Assembly: GCF_035989245.1 (NCBI RefSeq)
Contig: NZ_JAYMFF010000007.1
Span: 1-64,000 of the forward strand
Length of the DNA stretch: 64,000 nt
Source of the DNA: Adlercreutzia wanghongyangiae
Lineage (GTDB): Bacteria; Actinomycetota; Coriobacteriia; Coriobacteriales; Eggerthellaceae
Direction of reading: 5' to 3'
Position numbers and translations under genes: made by a program. Below, piece by piece: positions 17,567 to 24,701 of the stretch (its first letter is position 1; each line of letters starts with the position of its first letter). The notes under the pieces were generated by a model. The model saw nothing but the letters and a program-made list of their open reading frames with translations. It did no database searches and had not been told where the DNA came from.

Positions 17567-18037
17567 ATGGTCGGGTTCAAAGACAAGCTTTCTTCTTCCC
17601 TCAACAATCTGAAAGATCACGTGACCAGCGAGGAGTTCGCCAACTCCATGACCGAGCATGCACAATCTTTTCTCACCACTGCGAAAAACGATCTTCCCGA
17701 TATCGTTGAGGAGATTCAGGTTTCCAGGGCCTTCGGCATCAGCGGTACCACCGTTATGAAAAGACGCGTACGCGACTGGCAACTCCAACAGCTCGCATCC
17801 ATCGCCGAGGAAGCTCTGAGCGGAGCTGCCTCGCAGGCCGATTCCCAGCCGGAACGAACCAGCGCTCTCGATGCTGTGGATGCCAGCCTCCAAAACCCCG
17901 CTAGCGGCATCGAGTTCGAGAAAGTCGGCACGATCACCAGCTTCGACCCAGACGATCCTTGGGCCGACATGCAGTTCGATGACGATGCCGACACTCCGCC
18001 AGATAACCCTCTGGACTGTATATCGTTCCGGCGATAA
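17567..18037 (+). CDS. Hypothetical acidic protein
   Basis: 156 residues. The amphipathic N-terminal helix region (KDKLSSSLNNLKDHV) is followed by predicted helices and an Asp-rich C-terminus (DPDDPWADMQFDDDAD). No known domain was recognised, and there is no signal or membrane segment. It lies 65 bases after the coiled-coil membrane protein and 13 bases before the nuclease-like gene, so the genes are probably cotranscribed. It could be a partner or an inhibitor of the nuclease-like protein; nothing in the sequence decides this. Confidence 0.55.
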   Translation: MVGFKDKLSSSLNNLKDHVTSEEFANSMTEHAQSFLTTAKNDLPDIVEEIQVSRAFGISGTTVMKRRVRDWQLQQLASIAEEALSGAASQADSQPERTSALDAVDASLQNPASGIEFEKVGTITSFDPDDPWADMQFDDDADTPPDNPLDCISFRR

Positions 18038-18050
18038 CCACAGCACGCCC

Positions 18051-18542
18051 ATGGGCGCACCGCTCGCATCGCTCAATCGACAGCAGAAAGGTCGACTTGC
18101 CGAGACCATCGTCATCGCGACTTTCCTCTCCTGGAATTTCGAGGTGTTCGAGCCGGAAGTTGATGATCGGGGGATCGATCTGATCGTCTCCCCCGATTTG
18201 GAGATGTTCTATCGCATTCAGGTTAAAGGAATCACGAGAGGCTCCTACACCTTCTTCACGCAACGGCAGTTCGACGCCGCCACCAACGGCGGCCGAACTG
18301 CCGCCTTGACCTACGTCGCCTACGTACGTCTCGACGCCAAACCGGTCCCTGAAACCTTTATCGTCCCCTTCAGCGCATGGAACGGCAGAAGTCCTGTCTT
18401 CGTTTCCCGTCGCTCTGAAGAGCGAGGGGAAATCAGCGAACTAGAGCACGGCATCAACTACTCGCAGAAGAACGCACTTCTACTTGAACCCTACCGAGCT
18501 GATACCGTACTCGCGGAACTGTCAGCGGGAAAAGCCGGATGA
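18051..18542 (+). CDS. PD-(D/E)XK nuclease-like protein (DUF4365-type)
   Basis: 163 residues from ATG 18051; a longer open frame upstream overlaps the previous gene in another frame and looks random. The nuclease core pattern is readable: GRLAETIVIATFLSWNFEVF (Glu18), DRGIDLIV (Asp43) and FYRIQVKG (Gln57-x-Lys59). This E...D...QxK arrangement is that of Holliday-junction-resolvase-like and DUF4365-type PD-(D/E)XK folds. No helicase or methylase partner lies nearby. The ribosome site is weak, which suggests coupling to the upstream gene. Substrate unknown. Confidence 0.65.
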   Translation: MGAPLASLNRQQKGRLAETIVIATFLSWNFEVFEPEVDDRGIDLIVSPDLEMFYRIQVKGITRGSYTFFTQRQFDAATNGGRTAALTYVAYVRLDAKPVPETFIVPFSAWNGRSPVFVSRRSEERGEISELEHGINYSQKNALLLEPYRADTVLAELSAGKAG

Positions 18543-18632
18543 TCAGATTGAGCTGCCAACTGCTTTCCTGTCTGCCCTCACCACCAACAACAGGGACGCC
18601 TGTCGCGACCCTATGCCGAGGAAGGATCTCCT

Positions 18633-19895
18633 ATGGGAGACGAAATCTGGATTGTCACCAAGCGAGGAGACGTCAAACTTCGGAAGGCCATCTCAGAAGT
18701 CGAGCAACCTGCCTGGATGACCGAGGATGTCACGCTTCAATTCGACACCTATCAGGAAGCACGATCCTATTTGCGGGAAATGGTGCGCGATCTCGCCACC
18801 TCGCCGAACAGCATATTCGACGGCAACGGCGGCGTCCATGGCCTCGATTCGTACTTCAAGGAAATCCAGGACTGGCTTGACGAGTACGGACCGATGAATG
18901 CACATCGCAAGTTCTATGGAACAATATACGAGCAGCCCGATTACAGCTACATGGGAGGAAGCTACCATCAGGCGAGGCATATTCCTGGGCTAATGAAACG
19001 TTTCCTTCTCGGAGAGGGCATTCCGAAAGGCGGATTCCCGCAATTTCTCTGGACAGACTGGACGGTCGCAATCGACTCAAAGCCGAATTCGCTCAAGGTT
19101 CTCTATGCGGCACCGACACCACCCCTCGATGGATACAATCCGAACATCGAGATACGAGGATTCGCCGAAAGCAATCCCGACGAAGAACATGTGCTGCATA
19201 TTCACAACGAGCTCGGGCAAAACCCAGAACTCCTAGGCAGTCTCGATATCCGCCTCTGGAAGACAACCGAGCGCAGTGTTGCCAGCGATCTTGAGAGCCT
19301 GAACGAGCGTTTGGAGAAGGGCTACGAGAAGGGAGTCGGCTTCGGCCCATGGCGCAAAATCCCGGGGGTCTTGGCCGCAGACAGCGTTCGAGTGGAGACG
19401 AACGGCACATTCATCCCCGACGACCTCCCCTGCGAAGAGCAAGCAGCCTGCTACCAGGATTTTGTGAAGCACGTGGCTGATATGGCAGCAAGCAAGGGGT
19501 TCTCGGTCGATAGACGCTATTGGCTGCCCACTACGTTCAAGCCTGCGAGCAAAGTCAGGGAGGAATATGGAGATCGCGAATACAGCACAATAGAGAAAGT
19601 AATGTGGAGCACCAAGCACAGCACCCATGGCGATAGTCGCGTACACTGCTACTTGCTCTCCGGAAATTCGACCATGGTTGACTTCGAAGTCGACATAGCC
19701 CTCAGCACAGGTCTGGCAGGAAGCAGCAAATTCCCCTTTGTGGTGAGATACCATCGCGATGAAACCCACTGCAGCACTGCGAGCGATGCCGTTGAAGCAC
19801 TGTCGCGCATTCTCGATCTGATGCTTGAAAAGAAGGATGATCCGTCCGACGACACCGACCCAACCCATATCTTCACACTCGAGGTGTCCCTATAG
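18633..19895 (+). CDS. Hypothetical protein, last gene of accessory cassette
   Basis: 420 residues, soluble by appearance, without a recognised domain. The N-terminal 40 residues (MGDEIWIVTKRGDVKLRKA) look like a small beta unit; the middle contains aromatic-rich stretches (YGTIYEQPDYSYMGGSYHQ). AGGATCTCCT precedes the ATG at a usable distance. Codon use is more AT-tolerant than in the flanking core genes. It is 90 bases after the nuclease-like gene. The gene is long and intact, so it is presumably under selection, but no function can be proposed. Confidence 0.6.
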   Translation: MGDEIWIVTKRGDVKLRKAISEVEQPAWMTEDVTLQFDTYQEARSYLREMVRDLATSPNSIFDGNGGVHGLDSYFKEIQDWLDEYGPMNAHRKFYGTIYEQPDYSYMGGSYHQARHIPGLMKRFLLGEGIPKGGFPQFLWTDWTVAIDSKPNSLKVLYAAPTPPLDGYNPNIEIRGFAESNPDEEHVLHIHNELGQNPELLGSLDIRLWKTTERSVASDLESLNERLEKGYEKGVGFGPWRKIPGVLAADSVRVETNGTFIPDDLPCEEQAACYQDFVKHVADMAASKGFSVDRRYWLPTTFKPASKVREEYGDREYSTIEKVMWSTKHSTHGDSRVHCYLLSGNSTMVDFEVDIALSTGLAGSSKFPFVVRYHRDETHCSTASDAVEALSRILDLMLEKKDDPSDDTDPTHIFTLEVSL

Positions 19896-20108
19896 CGAAA
19901 GCGCTCCATCTACACCTTGACATCAGGACGGCGGCAATGGCAATGTATGCCCAGGAGCTAAACACTTCCCTGCGGCCATTTGCGCTACAAACCACTCGCT
20001 CATTGCCGAAGCCGGTCGACACGCATCCACAAGCGCACAAGACCCAAGCCGGAGGTTCTCGGATCCCGACTTTCAGAAGGGCCCAGGGGGAGACTTGAGT
20101 CCTCGGGT

Positions 20109-20114
20109 ATAATG
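20109..20114 (+). promoter_or_regulatory. Candidate -10 box of the DUF3990 operon
   Basis: TATAAT within CGGGTATAATG, about 64 bases before the DUF3990 start. The -35 region is poor. The rest of the 282-base gap 19896-20177 shows nothing recognisable. Confidence 0.4.
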
Positions 20115-20177
20115 ATGCTATGCCGATGCGCCTAAGCCAACAGCGCGCGGCGCAAGATGAAAGGAGGCGGCGGCACT

Positions 20178-20660
20178 ATGATTCTCTACCATGGGAGCAA
20201 CGTTGAAGTGCGCCGCCCCCGCATCCTTACCACAAACCGCTCACTTGATTTCGGAGCCGGTTTCTACACAACCTCAAGCCTCAACCAAGCGGAGCGATGG
20301 GCCCAGCTTCAAACACGGCGTCGGGGAAGCGGTAGGGCCGCAGTCTCTATTTACGAAATGGACGAGAGCGCCATTGAGTCGCTCTCGCTTCTTCGATTCG
20401 AACGCGCAGATGCATCCTGGCTCGATTTCGTCGTGGAGAATCGAAAGGGCCTGTACCGGGGCACACTCTACGATGTCGTCACAGGACCTGTCGCCAACGA
20501 TCGCACCATGAGCGTTATCAATGACTACATGAATAATCAGATCGATCGCGAGACGGCCCTTATTCTTCTGAAGCCGCAGAATCTGTCCGATCAGTACCGG
20601 TTCGGAACCGAGAAGGCGCTTCGCCATCTTTCCTGCGAGGAAGTGATGCTCCTTGACTGA
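20178..20660 (+). CDS. DUF3990 family protein (putative toxin), second copy
   Basis: 160 residues with the complete family pattern: MILYHGSNVEVRRP, then LDFGAGFYTTSSLNQAERWA, and a C-terminal QYRFGTEKALRHL block. This is closer to the DUF3990 consensus than the copy at 1855-2364. The start at 20178 is about ten bases after AAGGAGG; the frame is open to 20157 but there the GGAGG itself would be coding. It overlaps the next gene by eight bases. Family members are usually found next to DUF3791 genes, as here. Toxicity is inferred from family context, not shown. Confidence 0.82.
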   Translation: MILYHGSNVEVRRPRILTTNRSLDFGAGFYTTSSLNQAERWAQLQTRRRGSGRAAVSIYEMDESAIESLSLLRFERADASWLDFVVENRKGLYRGTLYDVVTGPVANDRTMSVINDYMNNQIDRETALILLKPQNLSDQYRFGTEKALRHLSCEEVMLLD

Positions 20661-20907
20661 AACGAAGCCCTCCATCATGCAGAACTTCGATTCCGAGGTA
20701 TCGCGGCTCATCGCCGAGAGCCGAGGACTTGACGCCCTCGAGGCGCTCCGACTCTTTCTCCCATCGGAAACCCGTCTGATGCTCCTCGACGACGACCTGA
20801 AGATGTGGCACTTCAGCCCGCTGGCGGTCTTCGATATGTGGGAGAACGAGCAAGCAACCGGAGATCCGCGCAACTCGCTTTACCTGCGAGGTGATGAGAT
20901 TGCCTAA
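20653..20907 (+). CDS. Small hypothetical protein between DUF3990 and DUF3791
   Basis: 84 residues from TTG 20653, which overlaps the DUF3990 stop; an ATG at 20677 is the alternative. The protein contains the segment LEALRLFLPSETRLMLLDDD and no membrane segment. It overlaps the DUF3791 gene by about 14 bases, making a three-gene coupled unit. Not recognised. Confidence 0.6.
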   Translation: MTETKPSIMQNFDSEVSRLIAESRGLDALEALRLFLPSETRLMLLDDDLKMWHFSPLAVFDMWENEQATGDPRNSLYLRGDEIA

Positions 20908-21109
20908 AGAGTTCGTGTTCTTCGCCTATCTGCTGGAAAGCTACGCGCAGAGTCGCCATACGAGAGCGGCAGATGTGCTCGCGGCCCTCGATGCCCAGGG
21001 TCGTACCGAGTTCGTCTACGATATGTACGAGATGTACCACAGCGAGACCATTGAGAACGCCTTTCGCGATATCGACAGTCTCATCGTCACCGGCGAACCC
21101 GCATGGTAA
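20894..21109 (+). CDS. DUF3791 family protein
   Basis: 71 residues from ATG 20894 (a GTG lies one codon upstream). The DUF3791 pattern is visible: KEFVFFAYLLESYAQSRHT, then DVLAALDAQGRTEFVYDMYE, and an ending of the form AFRDIDSLI. This small family regularly neighbours DUF3990 and is thought to be its partner. It ends about 25 bases before the second copy of the island direct repeat. Confidence 0.72.
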   Translation: MRLPKEFVFFAYLLESYAQSRHTRAADVLAALDAQGRTEFVYDMYEMYHSETIENAFRDIDSLIVTGEPAW

Positions 21110-21133
21110 ACATTATCGTCTGATAGCCACCCA

Positions 21134-21180
21134 GCTGATTCTAACACGAGACACTATTAACTCCCGCACTTCTGCACTAC
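21134..21180. repeat. Direct repeat, copy 2 (right edge of 5-kb block)
   Basis: Exact 24-base match to 16050-16073, then a diverged stretch and a shared CTTCTGCACTA. The two copies bracket the genes from 16.1 to 21.1 kb. No integrase is present in the window. Confidence 0.6.
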
Positions 21181-21226
21181 TCCCATCAAAGAGATCGGAA
21201 GGGAACCGTCCGGCCCGCTCAACAAC

Positions 21227-21688
21227 TCAAAGCTCGACCTCGCCGTAGTCGAGGCCACGCGTATCCCGCATCCATTGGAAGAACTCGTCGCAGCCCATGA
21301 CGGGAACAAGGCCCTGGGGGAAATCGTGCTGGTTTCGCGTGATGAGGGCGTCGGCCCTCAGCGCCAGGGCGATCTCGTAGAGGAGGTAGTCCTCTGGATC
21401 GCACCACGAGGCGGCGAGCATCAGGTCGACTTCCCTCTCGCTCGCCGCCAACACGTTAACGAAGGTGCGAAGACCCCGCAGTTGCCCCATGACGGCGTCC
21501 ATCTCGCTTCGTTCTCCGTCAGAAAGGATGTATATAAGATCAGTCACCTGCGACGAGGATATCCACAGCTCGAACTCCCCCACCCGGCCGCCGATCATCA
21601 GCAACCGCGCCTTCTCATAGAACGGCTCGCGCTCATTTAGATAGTCGATAACCACATTGGTGTCGAGAAGCAGCTTGGCCTGGGCCAT
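21227..21688 (-). CDS. PIN domain ribonuclease toxin (VapC-like)
   Basis: 153 residues. The PIN acidic residues are readable: LLDTNVVIDYLN (first Asp), SEMDAVM and the AASWCDPEDYLLYEIALAL segment, and ALITRNQHDF near the C-terminus. PIN toxins cleave RNA with Mg2+ or Mn2+. It follows the RelB/DinJ-like antitoxin by one base, the normal antitoxin-toxin order. Pairing of a PIN domain with this antitoxin type is common in gut Actinomycetota. Confidence 0.88.
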   Translation of the reverse strand: MAQAKLLLDTNVVIDYLNEREPFYEKARLLMIGGRVGEFELWISSSQVTDLIYILSDGERSEMDAVMGQLRGLRTFVNVLAASEREVDLMLAASWCDPEDYLLYEIALALRADALITRNQHDFPQGLVPVMGCDEFFQWMRDTRGLDYGEVEL

Positions 21689-21689
21689 G

Positions 21690-21986
21690 TCACACCAGTC
21701 CCTTGGAAGCGAGGCGATCGAGCTTGATCTCCGCCTTCGTCATGGTATCGAAGCGCGTGGCGCGTTTGTGCGAGAGGCCGTCGACGAAGCTCGCCGCCGA
21801 TGCCCACCGCTCCGCAGCGGGCTTCAGGTCGTCCTGAAGAAGGAAGTCGGCGTTCCCCTCCTCTATCAACCGGTCGAACATGAGGTTCACCGCCTGCGAG
21901 GCATTGAGTCCGCTTCTTTGCAGCGCGCGCATTCCCCGCTGCTTCTTCTGCTCGGGCATACGCCCCGTCACCATTGAGTCAGACAT
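21690..21986 (-). CDS. RelB/DinJ-like antitoxin
   Basis: 98 residues from ATG 21986, which has AAGGGGG six bases upstream. The N-terminal RMPEQKKQRGMRALQRSGLN and ASQAVNLMFDRLIEEG blocks are those of ribbon-helix-helix antitoxins of the RelB/DinJ type; the C-terminal half would bind the PIN toxin. The gene is preceded by a TGTAC-N10-GTACA palindrome suited to autoregulation. Confidence 0.85.
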   Translation of the reverse strand: MSDSMVTGRMPEQKKQRGMRALQRSGLNASQAVNLMFDRLIEEGNADFLLQDDLKPAAERWASAASFVDGLSHKRATRFDTMTKAEIKLDRLASKGLV

Positions 21987-22003
21987 AACGACCCCCTTCT
22001 TAA

Positions 22004-22023
22004 TGTACAACATATTGAGTACA
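22004..22023 (-). promoter_or_regulatory. Palindromic operator of the RelB/PIN pair
   Basis: TGTACAACATATTGAGTACA is an inverted repeat (TGTAC...GTACA) 18 bases upstream of the antitoxin start, in an AT-rich patch. The position and symmetry fit the binding site of the ribbon-helix-helix antitoxin; binding is inferred. Confidence 0.55.
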
Positions 22024-22084
22024 ACAACTTGGAAAGTCAAGCCTGTTCTTTCTCAATCACTCCATCTACCATCTTTGCAGCTTA

Positions 22085-22121
22085 TTGACATACACAGGAT
22101 ATGCAACTAATATTCAGTTGC
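22085..22121 (+). promoter_or_regulatory. hicAB promoter with overlapping operator
   Basis: TTGACA (22085-22090), a 17-base spacer and TAATAT (22108-22113) make a near-consensus sigma-70 type promoter. GCAACTAATATTCAGTTGC (22103-22121) is an inverted repeat laid over the -10 box, the expected place for HicB repression. Confidence 0.78.
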
Positions 22122-22135
22122 AGAAAGAAGTTGCC

Positions 22136-22393
22136 ATGACGCAGATCGAAAAGCTCCTTGGGACGCTGCTGTCAATGCCGAGCACGTACCGCTTCCGCGA
22201 TTTCGTGCGCATCATGGAACACCTCGGTTATGAGCTTGACCAAAAAAGAACCTCCTCGGGATCACGGGTCAGATTCTACCGAGAGGAAGACGGGCGAATG
22301 CTCCTTCTGCACTCCCCTCACCCATCGGATGAGATGAGCCGCGGAGCAATTCGTGCCGCAGTGAAATTCTTAGGCGGAGAGGAAACGCCATGA
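22136..22393 (+). CDS. hicA: HicA-type mRNA interferase toxin
   Basis: 85 residues. The dsRBD-like HicA fold is suggested by FRDFVRIMEHLGYELDQKRTS and the catalytic His region LLLHSPHPSDEMSRGAIRA. The start at ATG 22136 follows AAAGAAG; the open frame to 22085 lies in the promoter. It overlaps hicB by four bases (ATGA), the classical arrangement. HicA toxins cleave mRNA; the activity is known for the family, not shown here. Confidence 0.88.
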   Translation: MTQIEKLLGTLLSMPSTYRFRDFVRIMEHLGYELDQKRTSSGSRVRFYREEDGRMLLLHSPHPSDEMSRGAIRAAVKFLGGEETP

Positions 22394-22719
22394 GCAACGT
22401 TCTCACTTACAAGGGCTATTTCGCCACCGTTGAGTTCGATGCCGAGTCTTGCCTGCTCTGCGGGTCGGTTGTCGGCATGAGCGATGGAGTATATTTCGAA
22501 GCAGAAAGCGCCTCAGAGGTAGAACGCGCTTTTCAAAATGCCGTCGAAGACTATCTCGCTTTCTGCAACGAGAAGGGCAAAACCCCTGAGAAGTCCTACA
22601 AGGGCTCGTTCAACGTACGCATCAATCCCGATTTGCACCGCGCTGCTGCCATGGCAGCAGCGGCCAACAAAGAATCGCTCAACCAGTTTGTGGCAGACGC
22701 CATCGCCGCCGCGCTCTGA
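22390..22719 (+). CDS. hicB: HicB-type antitoxin
   Basis: 109 residues. The N-terminal half is the HicB partial RNase H-like fold (YKGYFATVEFDAESCLLCG, VVGMSDGVYFEAES); the C-terminal half (RINPDLHRAAAMAAAANKES, then LNQFVADAI) is a ribbon-helix-helix DNA-binding domain. It should neutralise HicA and bind the palindrome over the hicAB promoter. A bidirectional terminator follows at 22774. Confidence 0.9.
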   Translation: MSNVLTYKGYFATVEFDAESCLLCGSVVGMSDGVYFEAESASEVERAFQNAVEDYLAFCNEKGKTPEKSYKGSFNVRINPDLHRAAAMAAAANKESLNQFVADAIAAAL

Positions 22720-22773
22720 GCAACGAGAGACTGCCATATCCGAGGCCTCGTCCCAGCTCATCCCACACGCAAG

Positions 22774-22795
22774 AAGGGGCCCCGGAGGGCCCCTT
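22774..22795. terminator. Bidirectional terminator between hicB and atpC
   Basis: AAGGGGCCC and GGGCCCCTT form a 9-bp perfect stem with a 4-base loop midway between the convergent hicB and atpC genes. T-runs are short on both sides, so efficiency is uncertain. Confidence 0.7.
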
Positions 22796-22824
22796 GCTTG
22801 ACAGGCTTGGTTTTGGACTGCTCG

Positions 22825-23256
22825 TTAGCGAGCTGCCACGAAGTTCAGCTGCGCCTCGCACCAATCCAGCATCTTGCGGTTGGTCTCGAGGGTGGCCTGA
22901 TCCTGCGGATCGTGCCGCTGGTCGAGGTCTGCAACGATTTGGCGGCAGGCATCGGCTTCGGCGCGCACAGCGGCCTCGTCGATATCCTCCACCGCGATGC
23001 CGTAACGGGCAAGCACGGTCACCTTGTCGTTGAACACCTGAGTTGCGCCGCCCATGATCAGAAACTCACGACGATCCTGGCCGTTCTCGCCCAGGTCGAG
23101 GGTGAGCACGCCGCCCTGACGGTTCAGGGACAGCATCAGCTCATGGCCGGGAAGCACACCGTAGGCACCATCGGCGCCGGGAATGCCGGCGTAGGTGATC
23201 TCGCCCTCGAACAGAGAGCGGTTAGGCGTGGCCACCATGCAGCGCATCACGGCCAT
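22825..23256 (-). CDS. atpC: F-type ATP synthase epsilon subunit
   Basis: 143 residues. The N-terminal beta sandwich contains TPNRSLFEGEITYAGIPGADG and YGVLPGHE, the usual epsilon signatures; a C-terminal helical hairpin follows. The start overlaps the atpD stop by one base (TAATG), which decides the start over the longer open frame. Last gene of the atp operon. It couples rotation of gamma to the c ring and may inhibit ATP hydrolysis. Confidence 0.95.
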   Translation of the reverse strand: MAVMRCMVATPNRSLFEGEITYAGIPGADGAYGVLPGHELMLSLNRQGGVLTLDLGENGQDRREFLIMGGATQVFNDKVTVLARYGIAVEDIDEAAVRAEADACRQIVADLDQRHDPQDQATLETNRKMLDWCEAQLNFVAAR

Positions 23257-24701
23257 TAGTTGCCGTCCTTCTGCATAGCCTCGTAGGCCTCGTACACCTG
23301 CTCGATGGCGCCCTTGTTCACGAAGCACTGCTCGGGAATGTGGTCGCACTTGCCATCGAGAATCTCCTTGAAGGAGCGCACGGTGTCCTCAACCTTCACG
23401 TACACGCCGGGCAGACCGGTGAACACCTCGGCCACGTGGAACGGCTGGCCCAGGAACTTCTGCACCTTACGGGCGCGGTTCACGGTCAGCTTCTGGTCTT
23501 CGGACAGCTCGTCCATGCCCAGAATGGCGATGATATCCTGCAGGTCCTTGTACTGCTGCAGAATCTGCTGCACGCCCATGGCCACGTCGTAGTGCTCCTG
23601 GCCCACGATCTCGGGATCCAGCGCGCGGGAGGTGGACTCCAGCGGGTCCACGGCCGGGTAGATGCCCAGCTCGGCAATGCCGCGGGACAGAACCGTCTTC
23701 GCATCCAGGTGGGTGAACGTGGTGGCCGGGGCCGGGTCGGTCAGGTCGTCGGCGGGCACGTACACAGCCTGCACCGAGGTGATGGAGCCGGTCTGCGTAG
23801 AGCAAATGCGCTCCTGCAGGTCGCCCATCTCGGTGGCCAGCGTGGGCTGGTAACCCACGGCAGAGGGCATACGGCCGAGCAGTGCGGACACCTCGGAGCC
23901 GGCCTGGGTGAAGCGGAAGATGTTGTCGATGAACAACAGCACGTCCTGACCCTGATCACGGAAGTACTCCGCCTCGGTCAGGCCCGCCAGACCCACGCGC
24001 AGACGAGCTCCCGGAGGCTCGTTCATCTGGCCGTACACCAGGCAGGTCTTCTCGATAACGCCGGAGTCGGTCATCTCGAGATACAGGTCGGTGCCCTCGC
24101 GGGTACGCTCGCCTACGCCGGTGAACACCGACGTGCCGCCGTGCTCCTGGGCCAGGTTGTTGATGAGCTCCTGGATACACACCGTCTTGCCTACGCCAGC
24201 GCCGCCGAACAGACCGGTCTTACCGCCCTTAACGTAGGGCTCGATCAGGTCGACGACCTTGATGCCGGTCTCGAAGGTCTCGGTGGTGGTCACCAGGGTA
24301 TCGAACGGCGGGGCGGGATGGTGGATGGGACGCCACTCCACATCGGTGGGCATGGGCTTGCCGTCCACGGGCTCGCCCAGCACATTCCAAATACGGCCGA
24401 GGGTGGCCTGGCCCACGGGCATCATGATGGGGGCGCCGGTATCGACGGCCTCGATGCCGCGCACCATGCCGTCGGTCGACGTCATAGCGACGGTACGGAC
24501 GATGTCACCGGGCAGGTGCGTCTGCACCTCAAGCACGGTGGAAACCTCGCCCGAGGGGGTTTCTGCCTTCACGGTCAAGGCGTTGTAGATGGCCGGCATG
24601 GCGTCTGCCGGGAACTCCACATCCACAACGGCGCCGACGATACGGACGATGCGTCCCGTGGCACCCTGCTTGGCCGCTGCTTTTTCAGTAGTTTCAGCCA
24701 T
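23256..24701 (-). CDS. atpD: F-type ATP synthase beta subunit
   Basis: 481 residues, the catalytic subunit. Walker A GGAGVGKTVCIQEL is followed by the conserved GERTREG and by LLFIDNIFRFTQAGSEVSAL, which contains the Walker B region; the DELSEDQKLTV-type C-terminal region is present. It follows atpG without a gap. Normal length for the family. Confidence 0.98.
   Translation of the reverse strand: MAETTEKAAAKQGATGRIVRIVGAVVDVEFPADAMPAIYNALTVKAETPSGEVSTVLEVQTHLPGDIVRTVAMTSTDGMVRGIEAVDTGAPIMMPVGQATLGRIWNVLGEPVDGKPMPTDVEWRPIHHPAPPFDTLVTTTETFETGIKVVDLIEPYVKGGKTGLFGGAGVGKTVCIQELINNLAQEHGGTSVFTGVGERTREGTDLYLEMTDSGVIEKTCLVYGQMNEPPGARLRVGLAGLTEAEYFRDQGQDVLLFIDNIFRFTQAGSEVSALLGRMPSAVGYQPTLATEMGDLQERICSTQTGSITSVQAVYVPADDLTDPAPATTFTHLDAKTVLSRGIAELGIYPAVDPLESTSRALDPEIVGQEHYDVAMGVQQILQQYKDLQDIIAILGMDELSEDQKLTVNRARKVQKFLGQPFHVAEVFTGLPGVYVKVEDTVRSFKEILDGKCDHIPEQCFVNKGAIEQVYEAYEAMQKDGN

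Noticed and set aside
17871..18050. Upstream extension of the nuclease-like frame
   Set aside because: It overlaps the preceding gene in another frame, is Ser/Pro/Thr-rich without pattern, and the conserved part begins after 18051.
13664..22800. Classical genomic island with integrase and tRNA attachment site
   Set aside because: No integrase, transposase or tRNA gene was seen; only flanking duplicated gene ends and a short direct repeat support acquisition.
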